A DNA stretch of 64,000 nt from contig CP136066.1 in assembly GCA_032622095.1 (NCBI GenBank), positions 230,146,961 to 230,210,960 on the forward strand, in the 5' to 3' direction. Shown in pieces: positions 55,801 through 64,000 of this stretch. Both the position numbers and the translations under genes were made by a program. The notes below the pieces were generated by a model. It had not been told where the DNA came from. It worked only from the letters and a program-made list of their open reading frames with translations, and searched no databases. This DNA is from Siphonodentalium dalli (Eukaryota; Mollusca; Scaphopoda; Gadilida; Siphonodentaliidae). Within the stretch, counting starts at the first letter, position 1, and each line of letters starts with the position of its first letter.

Positions 55801-56643
55801 AGGAGTGGCTAATATAAATTCGTATGTGAATATGTACATATGTGCAAAATGTCATGCTTTAGTCAAAAAGTGAAAACTTTTGTTACTAATCTACTAATCT
55901 ACTCCACTATAAAATATGTTGATAGAGACGCGAAATACCGATATTTTGAACTTATAATCTGTGCCAAAAATCGTATCATATAGTCTGAACGAGTTTCATC
56001 TGTTTCCTGAGTTTCACACAGAAGAGAAGAAACCCCTCTTTATTAAAACCATACTAAGTCTCAACAGGTTGAAATGGGTGAACCTTTGACATACAGTCTG
56101 GGAGCTGATATGTTACCCTTGCATCCCCCTAGGACTTAAAGACATATTATGGACTTGTTTGAGTTCGTGAAACCGATAAGTTAGTATTCAGGCGTTATGA
56201 TAAACTGGATAATGTAGCATTCTACTAACATCACCGAAAATTTCAAAGAAATCGCTATATGCCCACATAATCACGATTTCAACCCGCCTTACCGAAAACT
56301 GGACCCAGCTGATTATGTTTATAAGCAGTGAGGAAAATATTGACACTTCTTCATAGAAACAATGCAGTTCGCGCCTTTGCTCAGGAATTCCATCACCAAA
56401 CATGGCTCAATGATTACAGAAATAAAACAAATATTATGTTTAAAGTTCAACATAATCTGGCTGCGGGAATGGTATAAAATTAGTCATGACATGGGCTATC
56501 GACTGTAACAACATTAAACCGCCATATATCAATTAATCAAAGTCTATTAACATTGTTCTGGTATCGTTCTTGTTTAAATATTTCGGAGAAAGCTGTTAGA
56601 GGAGCGGCCAAATCCAAAAAGGGCCTTAGTTTTCGAGATACCC
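55801..56643. other. No gene recognised
   Basis: AT-rich DNA. The stretch at 56,200-56,260 is an inverted relative of 8848-8915. Confidence 0.5.
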
Positions 56644-59600
56644 CTACCCTCGGTAGAACAAGTTGAAACCAACTTGTTCTGGAAGGTAAATATATATCAT
56701 TTATGAAAATGATTCTTGGCCTTACCGGAATTGGTGGCAGCTATGTATGGTGAGACTATTTGTGAAGGTACCCTACCGAAAAATTAGCCTGTTTTCAGCG
56801 GTTGACCAGCTATACACAATTGGTTAAGTTAAGCACATCACCAAAAACCAGAACGTTCTATTTGTTATATTGGGGTACATGGTGATACTAGATTGAAACT
56901 TTCTTATTTTTTCTGGTTTGTTTGAGATTTCACGACGTCATGGTGGAGAATGTAACGTTCTGCGTCAAAACATCATGACGATTCAGAGAAACTGTCGCCC
57001 GTCAACTCTGTACAAAACTAGCACGCTGGATTGAGCTTATCTTGTCATATATATTTGGAAATACTGGAGTATTTTCTACCGGAAGGTATTAATTTTATTT
57101 TTCTGATCCTACAAATATTGCAATAATAGGCAAAAACTTAACCCTCCCCAATGTCATAAAATGGTAAGTATAGCCATCGCCGAGGATTGGATCCCAGAAT
57201 GATAGAGTAGTGCGTAGTATTTCCTTTTATTTAGTGTAGAACACACATAACAAGTGTAAAATGCAAATTTCCAACCATATTCACTATTAGATGAGTATCA
57301 ACTCCAAGATGGCGTCCAATGTGGCATTCAGTTTTTATTTTAAGACTTAGTGAAGCGACATACGAAAATTCCAGAAAAGGAACGTCCCCAGTGGTAAAAT
57401 GTATATTATTTTAATGACCATATATAATAGCATGTCATATGAAACATTAGTTTCACCAATAATACATCTTATCAATTGGTAAAATAATAGTCCAAAATTT
57501 ATTCCGCCGTTCAATGTCATAAAATTCTAACTAAAGTTGTCGCCTGGGATTGGAACACGAATGATCGAATAATGCGCAGTATTTTGTTTTATTTAATGTA
57601 GAATACACATGCAAATTGGCCAGAGAAAATTGCCATCCAGATTTGTTATTTCAAGAGTATCATAATCCAAGATGGCGTTCAATATGGCGGCCAATTTAAT
57701 TTCAAGACTTAGTGAACGGGTTTACGACAAATTCAGAAAAGGAACGTCCCCAGTGGTTTATTATATATCATTGTACTGACTATATAGAATTTTCATATTA
57801 AACATTAGATTCAGCATTGATCCGTATTATCAATTGATGAAATAATTAGACAAAAAACTTAACCACCCCTACAGTCACAAACTTCCACACAAATGAGCCA
57901 CTGGGGATTGTAGTACAGGCCAAAAAGAAATGAGCATACATTTTGGATTTCATTTGTGCTGAATACGATAGAGAAACAAAAAGTTTGAAGTCACATCCAC
58001 TGTTGCGCCATAATGGAGGCCAACGTGGCAGTTAAGTTTAATGTCAACACTTTGTGAACAACTAATACGATATGCGGGCAAACAACGTCTCATATGGTAT
58101 TACTTATGCGATGTATTAGCTACAATGTGTGTTTCCATTATTAAATGGCAATTTATTGTTTGCGTGATGACGGAGGCCAAAATATGGTGGTCAAACATAT
58201 AAACAAAAAATCAGATGAGCTTTGTCATGTCTCGAATTTATAACACTTCGTGAAAACAAATACGGGGAAAACAGGACAAATGACGTCTCCAGTGGTATAT
58301 ATATATATATATTGTGGCGATTCATTACATTCATTTCATTACATTAGTCATAGGAAATAGTAGTTCTGTCATTAACATAATTATCTTTTAATTTGCGAAA
58401 TAATAAACACAAAACTCAACATTCCTCATCTCTAAAGTTATAACATTGCGCACAAAGGTACCTCTGAGAATCGTAACCAAGAATAACACAACAAATGCGC
58501 AGTTGTAGATGTCATTTTGTGCGACATAATTATGTGATAACCACACTCGCTATCAGATGGATCTCAAAATACAAGATGGCATCCCATAATATGGATGTCA
58601 CTTCAATTTTGAGAAGAAGTACAACAGCCAGAGAAGAGACGTCCTTTTGTGATGCTTTGCGTTGAATTTGTTGTTGAAGTGCCAGACGTTTTCAACAACT
58701 GTTCAAATGGTTTGTTTGTTCGCTCTAGTGCCGGTGGTCGATAAGTTAACTTTTCAATAATAATATTTTGGAATGGAATAACAATAACATATATGACTGT
58801 TATCTTCATAAAGATGAGCAACATTTACTTTTATCAATCATAACAACTACATGGCTCTGATAGCCAGCCATTCAATTAACGTTCAGTGACTAAAGGTCAA
58901 ACATGACTCCAGTGACGACATGTTTATAGAGACAGAGAGACAGATGGATGTGAGAAATACATTTATAATTCCCACATTTTCATTGAATATGAGTCATACA
59001 ATGTGAATCTATGCATTTACAGCAATGGGCACTTGAGCATGGTATGTCCATGTTTTCTTGAGAAACGCAAATGACTCTACTGGATGAACAAGAACACTAT
59101 ATGCCAGTGACATTTAGTTGATTACATCACTCTGACTTACACTCAGTTACTTGTATCCCCCTAAAACACTATAGATCAACGACGAAGGTGTTATGAATCC
59201 TGATCAGCAACACTGATATGAGGTCCATGTTAAGTGAAAATAACTTTAGAGTATCTGTGTCAGTTTGGGGGTAGGTGGCTTATGTACGGACTGAATATAT
59301 TGATTCCGCGGTAAGATCGGCGATGTCTTTCCGCCACCCATAAGAATACAATGTATGTCGTAATATGGCCTAGTCGCCATAGACCAAACCATAAACACAA
59401 TCAGAATATATATATATCAAGACTAATGACTAGTGTTTATTGTGAATTGCCTTATGCATGTCGCCATTTCAATTGTGTTTATATTTGCTACTAGCCTCCA
59501 GTTCTTCATTACTTACCATTTTATCCATTTCAAATGACACCAAACTCAAAAGAACCGTGGATAACACACCGTTTTAGTGACATTCTGGTTTGCTAGTGAG

Positions 59601-62540
59601 TTGCGTGATTATGATTATAATCTAACGGCAATCATAAATGCAACACCAACGTGCATGTTCAGTGGAGATTATCGCACTATCACCTATGTATCAATAAAAT
59701 GTATTAGTATTAGAGATATTACTATACATGTAGTCCGGACCCACGTCCATAAGAACTAATACAGATATGATATCCGCCCGAGATATAGAAGATTCAATTT
59801 CAATTAGTCTAGCCCAGAAACTCAATATCTTCTGTTTGCAACATATATGAATCCGATTGACATTCACAACAATTTAACTCACATATTAGTCGAGACTAAA
59901 ATATCAATGTACAGAAGAACATGCACATCAAGCAACATATGGCGAGAACAACTTATATGCATATGTATGCGGTGTTGTTCTCTTATTTGACTATGAGCCG
60001 AAACGCGGACAATTACACAAAGCAGTAACCTCTCGATCACTATAACGCCTATTTATAACCTATTCTTACGCTGATTGCATTGTATGGACATTGTGGTCCC
60101 ATGTTATGTCATTAAAGAGCATTTTCTGTGTGTGCGATGATGAATCTCGTGCTACGTTAAGAGGCAGTGACTATGATGTGTGAACTTTGATTGCTCGTGG
60201 ACTCATATCCCATTTTGCCAAAACCAGAGATCGATTAGATATCTTATTTGCTGGATTTCAAAATGTATGCCATTTTTGTTTTTTGCGTTACTGCATATAA
60301 TATAACAGCAGATGGTGATTCTGTTATTTAATGTTTCATTTGGCCAAAACTGTTGCAATGCTCTCTGAAAATGTTGGTGGTCATTCAAAAGGACATGTTA
60401 AGGAAGACTGCGCATTCAAGACTGTCACAATATATTAATGATAGTCATATGTTAGTATTGACCAGTACAACATCACTTCGTACCGCATCGAGTGCATGAT
60501 TATTTGTAACGGTTAATGACCATCCTCTATTATTACCAGTTGTCTACATATTGTTAATGCTTTACTTACCTAACGTCTCAAAATGACATCAAATCTGTCA
60601 AACAATAGTCAAATGCGCATTAGAGATCGATACACGATACACGATCCGGCAAATTAGTTAAGTCATTCTCGGAATTTCGCTAAGTGTTTTTTATTTTGGT
60701 TGGTTTGTCTTTCTCCAAATATTTGATATAAAGTTCCTGATAATTGCTAAACAAAACAACCTAAACATTCAACAAATGCAAATTTCCATCCAGTATTAAT
60801 CCTGGCGTCACACCTGCGTCATAGCTAAGGGTGTGACATTTGGAACCTGATGTAGGATACTTCCAAACCAATGGCAACATGAAAGACACGGCTTACCCGC
60901 CCACACGGAGCTGATCGACAGTTTATGTAAGTTAATTTGAGACAGTCATGTCAAAGCTTTATCTGAAAAAAATGTTGTCTTACCACCATCACTCAAACAC
61001 AACATATCGACGTCTAATACAAACACATAATCTAAACAATATATCGCTTCAAACTGCCGTATGATATATTTTGACCGGCTTTCGAATTCATTGTTCGCAG
61101 CGTGTTGACATTAGAATTAGCAGTCATGTTGTGCGTCATCTTGGATTTTGGTTGTTTCCTAAGACCAGATGTGGATGCAAATTTTACATTTTATGTTTCT
61201 TCGTTGTATTCAACACATTCAACACAAAGTAATTCCGAACGACTTGCTTAATTCTTTGCATTCTGGACTATAGTCACAAAGTGACGCCATTATGTGGACG
61301 TTTGTGACTGGGTGTTGATTACGTTTTTGTTTACTAATTCTCCAACTGATAAGATGGACTAATGGTGAAACTACTGTACCATTTAAACTATCGTCTATGT
61401 AGTCACTTCAATGATATACTATATGCCACATGGGACGTCCCCTTTATAGTTCGTTCGTATGTCCGTTCGCTACGTGGTACAATTAAAATTGGACGCCATA
61501 TTGGACGCTATCTTGTTGTTTCATACTCTTCTACTAGTGAATATGGAAGGAAATTCATACTTGTCACTTCGTATGTGTGTTGTAGATTAAATAAAACAAA
61601 ATACTGCGCATAATGCTATCACTCGTGGGTCCAATCCCAGGCGATAACTTTATTTCGAATTTTATGACATTGGATGGAGGGATATATTTTTACCTATTAG
61701 TTTACCAATTGAAAATATGTACTAATGGTCAAATTAATATTTGATATGAAATGTTATTCTATGTAATCATTACAATAATATAGATTTTACCACTGGGGAC
61801 GTTTCTTTTCGGGATTTTTCGTATGTCGCTTCACAAAGTCTTAAAATAAAAACTGACCGCCATATTGGACGCCATCTTGGATTTTATACTCTTCTAATGG
61901 TGAATATGGATGGAAATTCATATTTTACACTTGTTATGTGTGTTCTACACTAAATAAAAGCAAACACTACGCACTATTCTATCATTCTGGGATTCAATAC
62001 CCGGCGATGGCTATACTCAGCTTTTTGTGACATTGGGGAGGGTTAAGTTTTTGCTTATCATTACAAACTTTGTAGGGTTAGGATAATAAAGTTAATACCC
62101 CCGGTAGCAAATACTTCAGTCTTTCCAAACATATATGACATGTTAAGCTAGGTCGAGCGTGCTAGTTTTGTACAGAGTTGACGGGCGACAGTTTCTCTGA
62201 ATCGTCATGATGTTTTGACGAATAACGTTACATTCTCTACCATGACGTCGTGAAATCTCAAACAAACCAGAAAAAATAAGAACGTTCCAATCTAGTATCA
62301 CCATGTACCCCATAATAACAAATAGAACGTTATGTTTTTTGGTGATGTGTTTAACTTTTAACCAATTGTGTATTGCTGGTCAGCCGCTGAAAAATGCTAA
62401 TTTTTCGGTAGGGTACCTTCACAAATAGTCTTACCATACATAGCTGCCACCAATTCCGGCAAGGCCAAGAATAATTTTCATAAATAATATAGATTTACCT
62501 TCCCGAAAAAGTTGGTTTCAACTTTTTCTACCGAGGGTAG
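56644..62540. mobile_element. Foldback-like element with 1.4-kb inverted arms
   Basis: Left end CTACCCTCGGTAGAA, right end TTCTACCGAGGGTAG. The left arm (56,644 to about 58,080) aligns in inverse with the right arm (62,540 to about 61,075) over their whole length, closely in the outer 390 bp and more loosely inside. Each arm contains about three tandem subunits of about 355 bp marked by AACTTAACC(C/A)(C/T)CCC, GGATTGGA(T/A)C, CCAAGATGGCG and GGAACGTCCCCAGTGG. The 3-kb centre begins with a further diverged subunit and then has no domain-bearing ORF. Long TIRs made of subrepeats are typical of Foldback elements. Non-autonomous. Confidence 0.8.
57300..57690. promoter_or_regulatory. YY1-like motifs in foldback arm
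   Basis: CCAAGATGGCG occurs near 57,306 and 57,668, and ATATGGCGGCC at about 57,683. The inverse GCCATCTTGG occurs in the right arm (about 61,870). These match the YY1 consensus (AAnATGGCGGC). Binding is inferred. Confidence 0.35.
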
Positions 62541-64000
62541 AATCATTTTTGACTCACTTGGTTATTATAGTGTTAGTTAATTAACTGACAACTACATGTT
62601 CTATTCTGGTTGTCCCAGTTCCGTATGGGGCAGAACAAATTCATTTTAAGGTTGCGGTATGGAATTTTGCCGAGAACATCTTTTGTGATTCTGGCCATAT
62701 TATTGAAAGGAAATGGGCAGAACTTTGATACGGAACTGAGATGAACCATAGTCTGTGGCTATTCTGGCCCATTAGGATAAATAATGATCAACTGGATACA
62801 GGGCGGATGCCAAGATGGCAGCCATGGAATTGCCGTATGATCATATGCGATGTGAATAGGTATACAGGAAGTTATTGTATGGTCATGAATGATGTGAATT
62901 GGTATAGGAGTGAATATATATGGTTATGAGTGGGGTGTCCATGGTGAGATGTATAGGTATACAATGAGTGATTGTATACTTGTTGTATGGTCCCAAACAA
63001 AATACATTAACATTCCAAGCAACCCAGAAATTCATCCGTGATAGCAATCGCTTCACGCGCCACCTCTTTGACCAAGAAAAATACTATGTTATTTAAGGAA
63101 CTATATATCAAACTCTATCGCAACGACAGCTCCCAATATGACAACTCACTAAATGTACATATTTAATTAGACTTATGATTAAATGCCATGATTGAAAATA
63201 ATATTAATGTATATACTTCAATGTTTGTGTATTACTGTGGGAGAGGAGAAATGACTAAGTGCCATTACTTGTACTCCGATCCCTTTGTGATATAATTATT
63301 TCAATAAAATATGATTAATAATTAACACAATTTTTCCCACAGAAGTGAAACAAACGCTCTTTATTTCTACCATATCAAGAATAGACTGACACGGAACGCT
63401 CTTTTCTGTTTCATGAAAGCCATGCAAATAGCTGTTTTTGTTTGGAACCCAAACATCGGGCTCAAAGTTGTATTTTTCATGACTCCAATGCGTGTTTCTG
63501 TGACATAATTATACTGCTGGTTGAAATATATTTCAACTGTTTATCGACATATTTCTACATCGGAAATACTTTTAAAAGTTATTATTACCTCTATTTGTGA
63601 GCGCAAACCACCAAGTGACTTTAATTGATACAGGCAGGTCCGTGGTTGAAAATTCCAGGTGGTATATTTGTTTGATGCTAGAGCCATCCGAAATATAATC
63701 GAGTGAACTATTAATGCGCTCGTATGTGCTTAGCTGCCTAGTTATATAGATGAATCACCGAAAAAAATTATAGTTCCTTAATAAGCGATTTTAATAACAA
63801 TCTATGACATAAAATATGATTAAAATACTATAACTCATATCCAGTCTCAGATGGTGCCCATGTAGTAATAGAAATAGCTGAAATCATAAAATTATTCCCT
63901 CGTTATGGCTCCCAGAATGGAACAAAATTCACTTATAGTTTATTTTCAATGGAAGGGAAATAACTATATCAATTATATAGAGTTATTCCCCCTCATTCAA
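62541..64000. other. Minisatellite remnant and unremarkable DNA
   Basis: The degenerate minisatellite of 53,630 resumes at about 62,840-62,990 (GTATGGTCATGAATG, ATGTATAGGTATACA). A short dispersed repeat with AAACGCTCTTTATT and GGAACGCTC at 63,350-63,410 also occurs at 19,786-19,840. No gene recognised. Confidence 0.5.

Overview
This window looks like AT-rich animal genomic DNA. The genes have spliced exons with GT..AG borders, and the DNA is packed with LINE remnants, Helitron-like elements, MITEs and satellites. There is no operon structure, rRNA operon or CRISPR. A CUB plus zona pellucida (ZP) gene, a non-LTR retrotransposon carrying a 2A peptide, and Helitron ends of the TCTATATATA..CTAG kind suggest a marine invertebrate, most likely a lophotrochozoan such as a mollusc. 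The phylum is inferred, not proven.

One host gene can be reconstructed with good support, on the + strand from about 23,068 to 40,065. It has six exons. Every exon junction agrees in phase, and the total is 1,200 nt (399 codons plus stop). It encodes a signal peptide, one CUB domain without any cysteine, and a complete ZP module (ZP-N and ZP-C, ten cysteines). It stops straight after the last ZP cysteines with no membrane anchor. A truncated copy of the first CUB exon, ending in a stop codon, lies 350 bp before the real exon. The introns hold antisense LINE remnants, palindromic MITEs and a 5S rRNA-like pseudogene.

Left flank (1-23,000): a LINE endonuclease fragment runs off the left edge, followed by a broken C2H2 zinc-finger sequence and a cluster of snap-back hairpins. 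Two LTR copies (5,609 and 12,955) bound a mostly eroded interior with a gag-like remnant. Then come 127-bp minisatellites, two Helitron-like elements (13,608-14,339 and 17,912-19,689), a hAT-like MITE, and a tandem X-Y duplication interrupted by one of the Helitrons.

Right flank (40,000-64,000): this is essentially a mosaic of mobile and satellite DNA. It contains a 26-bp minisatellite split by a perfect hairpin, two opposed MITE copies, two piggyBac-type MITEs at TTAA sites, a decayed LINE with an in-frame 2A motif, a 95-bp minisatellite, a 3-kb array of about 96 copies of a 31-bp unit, a degenerate minisatellite split by nested insertions, and a 5.9-kb foldback-like element with inverted arms of about 1.4 kb.

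Most short ORFs in the window are chance ORFs or readings of repeats and are not annotated as genes. No searches could be run. Family names rest on motif recognition by eye, and coordinates of degenerate repeats are approximate.
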